Assembly (NCBI GenBank): GCA_031265205.1
Contig: JAISCZ010000021.1
Coordinates: 1-64,000 of the forward strand
Length of the DNA stretch: 64,000 nt
Direction: 5' to 3'
From: Deltaproteobacteria bacterium
GTDB lineage: Bacteria; Desulfobacterota; Desulfarculia; Adiutricales; Adiutricaceae
Part shown: piece after piece, positions 9,349-17,833 of the stretch
How positions within the stretch are numbered: the first letter of the stretch is position 1
How the letters are laid out: each line of letters starts with the position of its first letter
Position numbers and translations under genes: made by a program
Notes under the pieces: model-generated
Seen by the model: the letters and a program-made list of their open reading frames with translations, nothing else
Told to the model about the DNA's origin: nothing
The model's database searches: none

Positions 9349-9631
9349 GCCAAAACTCCCTTAACTTTAGAAAAAAAGCCTAAATTCTTCCTTAAACGGG
9401 TTCCCAAGGCCAGCCCATTGCAACGAATTTCGCGCCTAAATGCAAGGAAAAAATAAGGAGAGCGGCCTGGGGCCAAGGGGGCGCGCGCCGCGCGAGCGCG
9501 AGCGCGCCCTCTTTGGCTTGGCGCGGGCTCTCTACCGCCCGTCGCCTCCGGCCCTTCAATCCCCCCAGCGCCGGAAAGACCGGAAAGCCGGCGCTAAAAG
9601 CCTCAACAAATCTTCCCGCGAGCCCCCAGCG

Positions 9632-9753
9632 AAAGCGCCCCGGTCAAGCTCCCCGCGCGAACGCCCCGGACAAACTCCCCGCGAAAGCTCCCCGGACAAA
9701 CTCCCCGGACAAGCCCTCCGGACTAACTCTCCAGACAAGCTCTCTGGACTAAG
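9632..9753. repeat. Degenerate 13-15-bp tandem repeat, about 9 units
   Basis: The unit is close to ACTCCCCGGACAA, with variants at almost every copy. Copies abut with no unique spacers, so this is not a CRISPR array. The central copies are the most alike and the outer ones the most diverged, as expected for slippage-generated repeats. Confidence 0.7.
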
Positions 9754-9795
9754 CCCCCGTTCGCCTGACCAACGTTAACCTGACCCAACATTAAA

Positions 9796-9840
9796 GATAG
9801 CCGCTATGGAAAGATAGCCGCTCCGGGATAGATAGCCGCC
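9796..9840. repeat. Three direct repeats of GATAGCCGC at 17-18-bp spacing
   Basis: Copies of GATAGCCGC start at 9796, 9813 and 9831, each with variable flanks. The spacing is less than two helical turns. They could be a regulator binding cluster or slippage repeats; there is no way to choose from sequence alone. Confidence 0.6.
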
Positions 9841-9860
9841 GCGCGGCCCCAAGGCCGCGC
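9841..9860. other. Perfect GC hairpin
   Basis: GCGCGGCC, a four-base loop CCAA, then GGCCGCGC. There is no U-tract on either side, so it is not a classical intrinsic terminator. Confidence 0.5.
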
Positions 9861-9962
9861 GGGTGGGTAAGGCCAAGGCGCGCTCTCGCCCTGGCCTCGT
9901 TGGGGGACGAGTCTCCAACAAAGCGAAGGCGGCGCGAACCTTTAGCGATTTCCAAGATTAAA

Positions 9963-9991
9963 CGCCGCGCCGGGCCGTAAACGGCGCGGCG
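9963..9991. other. 9-bp inverted repeat
   Basis: CGCCGCGCC and GGCGCGGCG are separated by 11 bases. It could form a hairpin in RNA from either strand. No poly-U follows. It lies 150 bp before the flagellin promoter and may insulate it. Confidence 0.45.
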
Positions 9992-10142
9992 GGCGCGGCG
10001 AGCGTTCGCGCTCTCTTTGGAAATCCCTTGAAGCTAAAGCCGTCGCGGAGATTTATCTCGCGCTTGACGCGCCTTAACGGCTCCAGTTAGGGAAGAAAAC
10101 TCCGCGCTTTTCTAAGGGGGCTAAAATTTTCCGTAAAAAGAT

Positions 10143-10169
10143 TAAAGTCTTTTGTCCGGATGTCGATAA
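10143..10169 (+). promoter_or_regulatory. Sigma-28 (FliA) promoter of the flagellin gene
   Basis: TAAA at 10143-10146, exactly 15 bases, then GTCGATAA at 10162-10169. The flagellar sigma-28 consensus is TAAA-N15-GCCGATAA, so only one base of the -10 box differs. It lies about 64 bp before the flagellin start codon, in the correct orientation. This is the expected late-class control of filament genes. Confidence 0.85.
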
Positions 10170-10232
10170 GATTGTTGAAGGAAGCTTGAAGGGCTTTTAG
10201 CTTCCCTCCAAAAACCTTAAGGGGGTTTTATC

Positions 10233-12095
10233 ATGGGTCTCGTTCTCAATCACAATATGCCGGCTCTCTTCGCCGCGAAGAATTTGGACGCCAGCTATAG
10301 CCGCCTCGCCGTCAACACGCAAAGGCTCTCCAGCGGCCTGAGGATCAACGGTTCCCAGGATGACCCCGCCGGGTACGGCATCCGTGAATTCATGAGAACG
10401 GACTTGCAAAACAAAGAACAGGGGATCCGGAACTGCGCCGACATGATCAGCCTCCTGCAGACCGCCGAAGGGGCCATGGCCATCATCGACGAAAAGCTCA
10501 TCCGCATGAAGGAGTTGGCCGAGCAGGCGGCGACCGGCACCTACACCGACGCGCAGCGGGACATTATCAATTCCGAGTACCAGCTGATGGCCGCCGAAAT
10601 CGACCGTATCGCCAACGCCACGGAATTTAACGGAGTCAAGCTTTTAAACGGCAGCGTCAACTCCATGCACCACGGCCAGGGCCTCAAGGTCCATTTCGGG
10701 GCGCGGGACTACGAGGCCGAAGACTACTATTTTATCCAGATTTGCGATTTGCGGGCCACGGCCGCGACTGGCCTGAGGATCGCCGGGGACGCCAAAAACG
10801 ATATTTGGAACACCTTTTCGCTCTCCGGCTACGACGTGACTTCCGGGTGCTGCGGCGGCGGGATTCCCACCCTGAGCGACCCGGTCCCGCTCTGGCAGTC
10901 GGGACAAATCTTTTCTTACGGGTATAACTGGGATCTGAAAGAGGACGAGGACGCGAATTTAAACAAGGGCCGCTACGTGGCCGGGGCGTATCAGATAGGA
11001 AGCGGGACTTCTTTGGAAAGGCTTTTGGACTCGGTCAACCGGGGCACCCAAAGCCGGGCGCGTTTGGATTTTAGGGTCGGGGAAACCTTTGACTCCATGG
11101 TGGCGGAAAACCCCGACGCCAACTGCCACCGGATTTGCTTGGGAGACGAGATCTATTATTTGGGGAGCGCCAGCATGGCCCAGAGCGCCTGCGAGAATCC
11201 CGAGGATTTTACCTTTATTCCGATAAAGCCGGAAAGCGAGTATTCGGCGATTACCGACGTCCCCACGGCCTTCGCCCACGCCGTCAACGAATACAGCGAC
11301 TCTTACTGGGCCAAAGTCGAGGAATACGAATACCGCCCTGGTTACGTCTCGGTTTACGTCTTCAATAAGGAAGGCGGCGATCACGACGATATCTTCGGAA
11401 CGGACGAGCAATTGGGCGGGGACATCGGGACGAAAAGTTTTTACGACAGCGCGATTATATGGCATAAAGACGAAACGGAAACGGACAGCGTCAGGGGCGT
11501 TTATTTCGGTAACGGCGGCGAATATTGGGGCGTCGCGCGGTCCCAGCCCACGGGCCTGGGGACTTACAGCGTCCGTATCGACGGGCGGGACGTGGGCGAC
11601 CAAAGGGATATCTGGATTTTGAACGCCGGCAACAGCCGCGTCCAATCGGCCTACGACCTCAATTTTTACGGGTACGGAGGCGCGAAATTCGGCGGCGAGG
11701 CCCTTCTCCCCACGGGCGACAACTGGGTTACGGGCCTTAACCGCGAGACCTTCGTGGAAATTCAGAACGCCTCCGGCGGCGATTGGGCCGGGGCGAGCGT
11801 CAGGAGCCAAAGCGGCGCCCAGGAAGCCCTAAGCGCCCTCGATCAGGCCATTTTGAAAAAAGACAACTGCCGGGCGCGTCTAGGCGCGTACATCAATCGC
11901 CTGGAGAACACCATCGCCAATCTCGAAAACGGCTATGACGCGCTTCAGGCCGCGGAAAGCCGCGTCTCCGACGTGGACATGGCCTCGGAAATGACGGACT
12001 TTGTCCGCAACCAAGTTCTTTCCCAGGCCGCCGTCTCTATTCTCTCCCAGGCCAATTCTCTCCCCGAGATGGCCATGTCCCTCTTGAACGGTTAG
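10233..12095 (+). CDS. fliC: Flagellin, large central domain
   Basis: A 620-residue flagellin. Residues 1-170 are the D0/D1 N-terminal part (LVLNHNMPALFAAKNL; RLSSGLRING; DEKLIRMKELAEQAATGTYT), very close to Desulfovibrio-type flagellins. About 520-620 is the C-terminal D1/D0 part (LGAYINRLENTIANLE; SRVSDVDMASEMTDF; LSQANSLPEMAMSLLNG). Between them lie about 350 residues of unrelated surface-exposed sequence rich in Tyr, Asp and Gly with a CCGGG cluster, making this longer than common 280-500-residue flagellins. The loop after GLRING reads SQDDPAG instead of the usual SAADDAAG. A strong AAGGGGG ribosome site precedes the ATG. The protein is exported through the flagellar type III system and polymerises into the filament. 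Confidence 0.95.
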   Translation: MGLVLNHNMPALFAAKNLDASYSRLAVNTQRLSSGLRINGSQDDPAGYGIREFMRTDLQNKEQGIRNCADMISLLQTAEGAMAIIDEKLIRMKELAEQAATGTYTDAQRDIINSEYQLMAAEIDRIANATEFNGVKLLNGSVNSMHHGQGLKVHFGARDYEAEDYYFIQICDLRATAATGLRIAGDAKNDIWNTFSLSGYDVTSGCCGGGIPTLSDPVPLWQSGQIFSYGYNWDLKEDEDANLNKGRYVAGAYQIGSGTSLERLLDSVNRGTQSRARLDFRVGETFDSMVAENPDANCHRICLGDEIYYLGSASMAQSACENPEDFTFIPIKPESEYSAITDVPTAFAHAVNEYSDSYWAKVEEYEYRPGYVSVYVFNKEGGDHDDIFGTDEQLGGDIGTKSFYDSAIIWHKDETETDSVRGVYFGNGGEYWGVARSQPTGLGTYSVRIDGRDVGDQRDIWILNAGNSRVQSAYDLNFYGYGGAKFGGEALLPTGDNWVTGLNRETFVEIQNASGGDWAGASVRSQSGAQEALSALDQAILKKDNCRARLGAYINRLENTIANLENGYDALQAAESRVSDVDMASEMTDFVRNQVLSQAAVSILSQANSLPEMAMSLLNG

Positions 12096-12164
12096 GCTTA
12101 TAGCTTAAAAACGGCGTACTCCCCAAAATCAATAAGCCGCCGGGGAGACTATGGAGGCAATAAT

Positions 12165-12785
12165 ATGCTGAAGATCAAAGAATTTGAGGAAATATACGAC
12201 ATCAGCCATTTGCTGTCGAGCGTCCTTAATTTTCCCCGGCGCGCCGACATCCCCCCCGACGTGACCGAGGCTATCCGCGCGGCCAAAAAGCAGATGGAGG
12301 ACCTCCCCGCCGTCCTGGAGGACTTAAACGCGGCCTTCGACCGCTATCTGGTCCTCAAGGAAACTTTGAGCCGCATGAGCGAATTGGCCGCCGCCGCGGC
12401 GACCGACGAGAGCGACGCGATGGCGGCCGAGGAGCGCTTCGCGCTCGACGCGGAATTCGGCCAGCTCGCCCGCGTTATCGCCCTCGAGGCGGGCCAGGCC
12501 CATTTCCAGGGCACCAGCCTCTCGCTCTTAAGCCCCCAGCTCGCCAAGGCCGCGGCCAAGGTGCTTTCGTACCTGAAACCCGTCTTGGAAAACCTGGACC
12601 ACGATCTGCGGGGCCAGAAGACCCTGGTGATTGACGCCCTGGCCGAGACCATCAATTTTATGGGCGTGGTCGCCCGCTGCTACCCGGAACTCCCGGGCGT
12701 GGACTCTATCTTAAGCGCCCTGGAAAAGGTGAAATTCCCGGCCACTTTAAACGAGCATGTCACCGTCACCCAGACTATTCATTAA
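12165..12785 (+). CDS. Small helical protein with a flagellin D1-like segment
   Basis: A 206-residue, mostly helical protein starting 69 bp after the flagellin stop, in the same direction and without an obvious terminator between. Residues 66-123 (LKETLSRMSELAAAAAT ... FQGTSLSLLS) line up by eye with flagellin residues 86-140 (DEKLIRMKELAEQAAT ... FNGVKLLNG), sharing L.RM.ELA..AAT and the final F.G..LL pattern. The rest is not flagellin-like, and the D0 termini needed for filament assembly are absent. Likely origins are a flagellin-derived accessory protein, for example a chaperone, cap-like or export partner; this is inference. It is not a FlaG or FliS that I recognise. Confidence 0.75.
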   Translation: MLKIKEFEEIYDISHLLSSVLNFPRRADIPPDVTEAIRAAKKQMEDLPAVLEDLNAAFDRYLVLKETLSRMSELAAAAATDESDAMAAEERFALDAEFGQLARVIALEAGQAHFQGTSLSLLSPQLAKAAAKVLSYLKPVLENLDHDLRGQKTLVIDALAETINFMGVVARCYPELPGVDSILSALEKVKFPATLNEHVTVTQTIH

Positions 12786-12808
12786 AGTCACCCAGACTAT
12801 TCATTAAA
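12765..12808 (+). repeat. 22-bp perfect tandem duplication across a stop codon
   Basis: GTCACCCAGACTATTCATTAAA occurs twice head to tail (12765-12786, 12787-12808). The first copy encodes the last residues and TAA stop of the flagellin-like gene; the second lies in the 3' untranslated region. It is a recent slippage duplication or one selected for stop-region redundancy. Confidence 0.9.
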
Positions 12809-12919
12809 AGGGCCCTCCGGGGCCGCGCGGAAACGCGAGTCTTTATACGGAGAAACCCGCGAAAGGAGAAACCTATAGGCCACTTCGTTTTCATCAGTCC
12901 ATGAAAGCCCATACGCGAA

Positions 12920-12949
12920 CCCTTCCCCAAGAAGCCCCTTGGGGAAGGG
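12920..12949 (+). terminator. Strong 12-bp hairpin after the flagellin operon
   Basis: CCCTTCCCCAAG, loop AAGCCC, CTTGGGGAAGGG: a perfect 12-bp stem, about 135 bp past the flagellin-like gene. No U-tract follows, so it may be an RNA 3'-end stabiliser or a bidirectional barrier against the convergent AlbA_2 gene rather than a textbook terminator. Confidence 0.5.
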
Positions 12950-13037
12950 CCTCCGCCCCCTCCAGAGGGATTCTCTTCCCGCGCGGGGGCGGAGTTATTT
13001 TTATCGCGGAGCCCTTCGCGCCAAAGCTTACGGAAGC

Positions 13038-14414
13038 TTAGAGGCGGGGCGAGAATTCAATATTGGCGTTAATTTCCCAGTGGCGCGCGTCTTGGGAGCC
13101 GACAAGACGGATAAGCCGCTCCTTTTGAAAATACTCCAAATACCGCGAAACTCTTTTATGTGATTTGCCAATCATTTCCGCTATTTCAATGGGCGTCACA
13201 CTGGTATTTTTCGTAATTAGCAAAAGGGCGGCGTATTCCGATTTGCTTAAAGCGATAACTCTGGTAACGTTGGACTCTTTTGGAGCGTTTTCGTAACGAA
13301 GTTCCGGACGGTGAAACACCACCGCGACGAAACCTTTCCGCGCTTGAAACTCCACCTTTATTTCCGCCCGCGCGCACTCCTCCACGATAAGCTTCAAGCC
13401 CCTACCAAAGCGCTCAATATCTTTTGTGTAATACATAAGTTGCGCTAGAAGCCTATTTCGTGGCCTCGAAGACAGCGTTCCGTCAAAAAAATCATTGGGC
13501 GCGCGTCCATCCGGGAACTCGCCTGGATTGATAATTTCAACGCGGTCACTGAAAATAATGATCGCGTTGTTACTTTGAGACTGATAATCTCTGTGACAAT
13601 AGGAATTAACTATCGCCTCGCGAATCGCGTCAATTGGCAATTCGGGAATTTCCGTCCTTTCGATATTACCGTCAAATTCCGCGCGATAGCGTATATTTTT
13701 GCGAACATAATTAAGAGAACTCTCCATCAGTTGGTAAATATTACCTTGTTCCGCGTAGATATCGATAAAGGTTATTTTTTCCTTTCCGGCGAATACAGCC
13801 ATCTGCGTTTCAAGCGTTGGCTTAGAATTAAACATGACTAGCGCGGCGTTTTTGAGTTTCCCGTCTTCCAGCAAATCAAGCTTACCCAAAATTGAGTCCC
13901 TATTGTCGTATTGATAACCAATTCGAGAGACGGCGATGGCTTTATTCAAATAGGATTGGAGAATTTTTTCGTCCACTATTTCAGCGGTCTCTTTGGAAAC
14001 GCGGCTGTCCCAAGGGTTTAGTTTTTCATGTTTTTTTAAAATATATTTCTCAACTTCCGCGATTGACATTTGGCGGTCAGCGTCAGCGACTCGGATATAC
14101 GTTCGGCCATAGGCGTTATAGGGGCGAGCTTCTCCCGAAAATTCAACTAAAACGCACGGCTTTTCAGATATAAAAACTTTATTAACGGTTGGATAAATAG
14201 GCGGATCCAAGTGCGCGGCGATTGCTTGGCTTATTTCGCGAAGAGTATTTTCAGTTATGTCAAATCCGAGCGGAACCCCATTATCGCGCACGCCGAAATA
14301 TAACTGACCGCGACCATGCTTATTCAACATAGCGCAAATTGACATTACGCCTTCTTTGAGTTCAGCCGTGGAACGCTTGAACTCCAATTGTTCGTTTTCT
14401 TTCCAAATTTCCAT
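13038..14414 (-). CDS. AlbA_2-domain putative transcriptional regulator (Schlafen-like)
   Basis: About 458 residues. The N-terminal 125 residues carry the AlbA_2 (Schlafen AlbA) pattern: EFKRS, MLNKHGRGQLYFGVRDNG, then a YVRV-type strand (TYIRVADADRQMS). The middle has the HATPase_c_4-like block REAIVNSYCHRDY and FSDRVEIINPGEFPDG, and the C-terminus a winged helix (TPIEIAEMIGKSHKRVSRYL). Proteins of this build are often annotated as ATP-binding regulators and are common on islands. I start at ATG 14414, preceded by GGAAG; an upstream extension to 14561 lacks domain sequence. Base composition is clearly more AT-rich than its neighbours, pointing to horizontal acquisition. Confidence 0.8.
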   Translation of the reverse strand: MEIWKENEQLEFKRSTAELKEGVMSICAMLNKHGRGQLYFGVRDNGVPLGFDITENTLREISQAIAAHLDPPIYPTVNKVFISEKPCVLVEFSGEARPYNAYGRTYIRVADADRQMSIAEVEKYILKKHEKLNPWDSRVSKETAEIVDEKILQSYLNKAIAVSRIGYQYDNRDSILGKLDLLEDGKLKNAALVMFNSKPTLETQMAVFAGKEKITFIDIYAEQGNIYQLMESSLNYVRKNIRYRAEFDGNIERTEIPELPIDAIREAIVNSYCHRDYQSQSNNAIIIFSDRVEIINPGEFPDGRAPNDFFDGTLSSRPRNRLLAQLMYYTKDIERFGRGLKLIVEECARAEIKVEFQARKGFVAVVFHRPELRYENAPKESNVTRVIALSKSEYAALLLITKNTSVTPIEIAEMIGKSHKRVSRYLEYFQKERLIRLVGSQDARHWEINANIEFSPRL

Positions 14415-14947
14415 GCTTCCGTTCTTTTCGCGCGCGCCGTTGGCGACCGAATCCCTGTTTATTTTGTAAATCCCGACAAGAGCGAGCGATCGCGTAAGCG
14501 AAGACGAGCGATCGACCGTGAGACATTGAATAATAATATTCATCTTAATTTCTATTGTCAAGTGGCTTTGGCTAACGTCACCAATAATAATTGACCTCTC
14601 GCTTTATTTCTCCCGATCTCGCCCTTCCGCGCGCCTCTAACGCGAATAAACTAAAAGTATCTTCGCGTAGTTAGAAAATATTGACGCCCGCGCCATGGAA
14701 AGACTGGACGCTTCGCCTCTACCCGCGCGTAGGAGTTATTTTCGCGCGAGCGGCTCCCACCGGCGGCGGGCTCGCGTTGAGTCTTCGCGAGCGCCAGAAA
14801 GCGCTTGGGGAGCGAGCGCGCGGAGGAAAGGCGCGACGCGCGCCTTTCCCCAAGAAAACGTTTTGCCGCTGGAAACTAAAACCGCGCGCCTCCCCCGCGC
14901 CGCGAGAGGCCATCCGCGTTTACCAAAGGGCGTTGGAGGCTAACGCC
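14415..14947. other. Spacer between tsaB and the AlbA_2 gene
   Basis: AT-richer near 14520-14680 and GC-rich afterward. Short frames on both strands are compositional. I see nothing functional apart from the likely 5' region of the AlbA_2 gene. Confidence 0.4.
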
Positions 14948-15712
14948 TCAAATCCTGGAAGGCGGTTTCCATGTCTTAAAGATTTCCGGGGTTCTCCCGT
15001 ATAAAGGCAAAGGCGGACACGCGGCGGCGCGCCCGCGCGAGAGCGCCTCCACGGCGAGCCTAGCCAAATTATCGGCGCGAGGACCCTCGCCGGAGCCTAG
15101 CTCCCAAGCGGGGGGAGGAGGCGGGAGCAGAGACGCTCCGGGCCCCATAAGGGTTATGGGGGCGTTCCGCCAAGCGGGGGATTCCAAACTCTCCCTCAAG
15201 CTTCCCAAAGCGCGATAGAAATTTTCCGGCCTCAGAACCAAAATCTCCGTTAAGGGCTCGGGCCGACAGTCCCCGGGCGGAAGGCCGTAGAGAGCCGTAA
15301 AGAACTCGCCCCGCCGCGCGTCGATCACGGGCGCGACTAGCCTGGGCGCCTCGGCGCCCGCCGCTGGCGCCGCCCGCGCGATGGCGATTAGGGAAGAGAC
15401 GCCCACCAGGGGAACGGCGGACCCCAGGGCGAGCCCTTTGGCGAAGGCGAGACCAATCCGGAGACCGGTAAAACTCCCGGGGCCCCGCCCCGCCGCTATC
15501 AGGCCTAAGTCCCGGGGCGCGAGGCCCTCCTGGGCCAAAACGTCGCGCGCCAAGGGCGGCAGAGCGCTGGAGTGGGAACTCTCCGCCTCGCCCGCGCGGA
15601 GGGCGAGGATCCGCAAGGCGAATTCGGCCGCGGTCGCCGCGCGCTCGTCGTCCGCCTCCGCGAGGGCCAAGGAAAGCGACGCGGTGGCCGTGTCCCAGGC
15701 CAGAACGAGCAT
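14948..15712 (-). CDS. tsaB: tRNA threonylcarbamoyladenosine biosynthesis protein TsaB
   Basis: A 254-residue member of the TsaB/YeaZ family, the TsaD partner in making t6A37 of ANN-decoding tRNAs. Visible hallmarks: LAWDTATASLSLAL at the N-terminus (the ASKHA fold phosphate-1 strand), SSHSSALPPLARDVL, and AAGRGPGSFTGLRIGLAFAKGLAL, the diagnostic GPGSFTGLRIG motif. The start is ATG 15712, whose first base is the last base of the rseP stop (TAATG), so the two are translationally coupled. Upstream in-frame codons lie inside rseP and were not used. Confidence 0.92.
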   Translation of the reverse strand: MLVLAWDTATASLSLALAEADDERAATAAEFALRILALRAGEAESSHSSALPPLARDVLAQEGLAPRDLGLIAAGRGPGSFTGLRIGLAFAKGLALGSAVPLVGVSSLIAIARAAPAAGAEAPRLVAPVIDARRGEFFTALYGLPPGDCRPEPLTEILVLRPENFYRALGSLRESLESPAWRNAPITLMGPGASLLPPPPPAWELGSGEGPRADNLARLAVEALSRGRAAACPPLPLYGRTPEIFKTWKPPSRI

Positions 15713-17118
15713 TATTCCGAGCTTTCGACGTGGCTGGGGGGGCCGGCGTACTTCGTGATCAATCGCGAAATGTCGTTGTAGAAGACCAAAATCATCAGCG
15801 CCGCCAGAGCCGAGACCCCTGCCCACTGGGTTATTTCCCGCGCCCTCAGGCTGATGGGCTTGCGCTTGACCCACTCGATAAAGAACAGCAAAAACTGCCC
15901 GCCGTCCACGATGGGAATGGGAACGAGGTTAATTATGGCCAAATTCACGCTGATGAAGACCATGAGCCAGACAAAGTCGGCCACGCCCTCCCGGGCCTTT
16001 TTCCCGGCCACCTCGGCGATTAGGATGGGGCCGCCCATCACCTTGGGGGAGATCTCGCGCTGAATGAGCTTGACGAGGCTCACGATAGTGAGCTTGCCCA
16101 TCTCGTAGGTCCCTGACGCTCCCATCAGAAAAGCGCGGAACGGGCCCACGTTTTCCCGCAGAAGGACGAGGCGAGGGGAAATCCCCACGATGGGGGTGAA
16201 ATGGGTTTCTCCCTCCAAGTCCTGGCTGGGCTCCAGGTCCGGGACAACGGTAATCAGTTGGGGAACCCCGTCCCGGAGAAACTCAATATCCACGGGAAGG
16301 GCCAGCCCTTCGTCGTCCACGGTCTCGGCCCCGTCGCGTCCCCGGATGATTTTGACCACTTCGGACCAGTCGCCGACCCCCTGGCCGTTGACGGAGACAA
16401 TTTCGTCGCCGCGCGCGAAACCCGCGCGGCTGGCGGCGCTCCCCGAGATAACCTCCCCGATGACGGGAACGGTCCTGGGGGCGAAGCCATAATAATAGTA
16501 CGCTTCCCTATCCCCGAGTATGGTGCGCCCTTCCTTGCGTTCGGGGACCACCCGAACGTCCAAGGTCTCCGCGCCGCGACGCACGCTTAAGTTGACGGCG
16601 CCCCCCGCGAGGGCCACCGGATTTTCTAAAAGCTCGTCAAAATAGGCGATCGGCTCGCCTTCCACGCTCAAAACGACGTCGCCCGCGCGCAGGCCCGCCC
16701 GCTCGGCCGGGCTCGCGGGGGAGACGGGCCCCAAAACGGGAGCCACGTGCTGGATTCCCACCGCGAAGGTGAGGACCCAGAGGGCGAGGACGGCGAATAA
16801 GATATTGAAAAAGGGGCCAGCGAGGACAATAATCCCCTTCACCCAAAAGGGTTTGTGGGAAAAGGAGCGGCTTACCATATTGGGCGGGACTTTCTGCCCC
16901 GGCTGTTCCCCGTAGAGGGAAACGTAGCCCCCCAAGGGCAGCCAGGCCAGCTGGTACTCGGTCTCCCCAATCTTTTTGGCGAAGACCTTGGGCGGAAAGC
17001 CCAAGGAAAACTTCTCCACTTTGACCCCCAAAAGCTTGGCGGCGAGGAAATGGCCTAACTCGTGGACAAAAATCAAAATCAGGAGGAGGACGATAAAGGA
17101 GATGAGGGTTGTCAGCAT
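15712..17118 (-). CDS. rseP: Site-2 intramembrane zinc metalloprotease RseP
   Basis: A 468-residue S2P protease. HELGH at residues 19-23 in the first TM helix supplies two zinc ligands and the catalytic Glu20. Two PDZ domains follow (APVLGPVSPASPAERAGL and PVIGEVISGSAASRAGF regions), and NLVPIPIVDGG at residues 397-407 carries the third zinc ligand Asp. E. coli RseP is about 450 residues with the same layout. It cleaves single-pass anti-sigma factors and signal-peptide remnants in the inner membrane. The usual dxr and cdsA neighbours are not here; instead tsaB is directly coupled downstream. Confidence 0.95.
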   Translation of the reverse strand: MLTTLISFIVLLLILIFVHELGHFLAAKLLGVKVEKFSLGFPPKVFAKKIGETEYQLAWLPLGGYVSLYGEQPGQKVPPNMVSRSFSHKPFWVKGIIVLAGPFFNILFAVLALWVLTFAVGIQHVAPVLGPVSPASPAERAGLRAGDVVLSVEGEPIAYFDELLENPVALAGGAVNLSVRRGAETLDVRVVPERKEGRTILGDREAYYYYGFAPRTVPVIGEVISGSAASRAGFARGDEIVSVNGQGVGDWSEVVKIIRGRDGAETVDDEGLALPVDIEFLRDGVPQLITVVPDLEPSQDLEGETHFTPIVGISPRLVLLRENVGPFRAFLMGASGTYEMGKLTIVSLVKLIQREISPKVMGGPILIAEVAGKKAREGVADFVWLMVFISVNLAIINLVPIPIVDGGQFLLFFIEWVKRKPISLRAREITQWAGVSALAALMILVFYNDISRLITKYAGPPSHVESSE

Positions 17119-17833
17119 GAAAATCCCGCGACGGCGAAAAAAGCGACCAGTAGCCCAGGGCGAGCCCGCTTGGGGCTCTTAAAAGCGGAAAACGGCGGCG
17201 TCTCGCCCCCAGAAGCGGGAGGCGCCGGCCAGAACGGAAATTATAGCACACCTTCCCTCCGATATTTGAGGGTTTCGCCGCCCTCGCCGCCTTCGCCCTC
17301 CTCCACCGTCTCAAGCGCTAACGTCAAGGACAAGACAGAGGCCAGAGCCCCCGGAGCCTTTGGCTCCGCGCTCCAAAGCGGCGCGGGCTCTTTCCTTAAG
17401 GCGCGCTCGGGGAAAATCGCGCCGCGGAACCTCAAAACTTTCGCGCGCCTTTCTTGACCCATTTTCCCTTGGGGCTCAGGGGCCAGAACTGTCAAAACGC
17501 CTCACGCGCCTCGCCATGGCGCGCGAGGGTTAATTTAAGCCGTCTATCCCCTCCGCTTAAGGGCCTTGTGACAATCCTCGTCGCAATCCTTTAGCGCCTT
17601 CCACGGCGCGCGCTTAAGGCGCGCCATGTCCGGATAACTCGCCTTCGGCGCCCTTTGAAAAATGACGCGCGGGACAAAAACGGCGGGCCCTTCCCGCCGA
17701 GGCTTTTGGCTAAATTGGCTATCAGGGAAGATGGCGGTAAAGGCCAAACTCTGGGTAAGGGGCGTTTTTTTAACGCCGGCGGAGCTGACGCCTGGGAGCC
17801 TAACCTAAGGATCTAATCTCTGACGCCGTCTCG
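17119..17833. other. Intergenic spacer
   Basis: About 700 bp between rseP and the coiled-coil gene, GC-rich at 17330-17460. A 67-codon minus-strand frame at 17544-17747 has no recognised homology and no convincing ribosome site. Nothing firm. Confidence 0.4.

Larger units (their letters stand above)
9349..10142. other. Long spacer with short tandem repeats and hairpins
   Basis: This roughly 800-bp region between divergent genes holds two families of short direct repeats (9632-9753 and 9796-9840) and two GC hairpins. No convincing gene is present: the reading frame across 9440-9778 is composed of the repeat and has no homology that I recognise. Confidence 0.6.

Noticed and set aside
9632-9753. 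Possible CRISPR array
   Set aside because: Units abut and vary; there are no unique spacers and no cas genes nearby.
9440-9778. 113-codon plus-strand frame
   Set aside because: It is the translation of a degenerate 13-15-bp repeat, with no domain and no ribosome site.
17544-17747. 67-codon minus-strand frame with CDEDCHK
   Set aside because: No ribosome site, no recognised family, composition typical of spacers.
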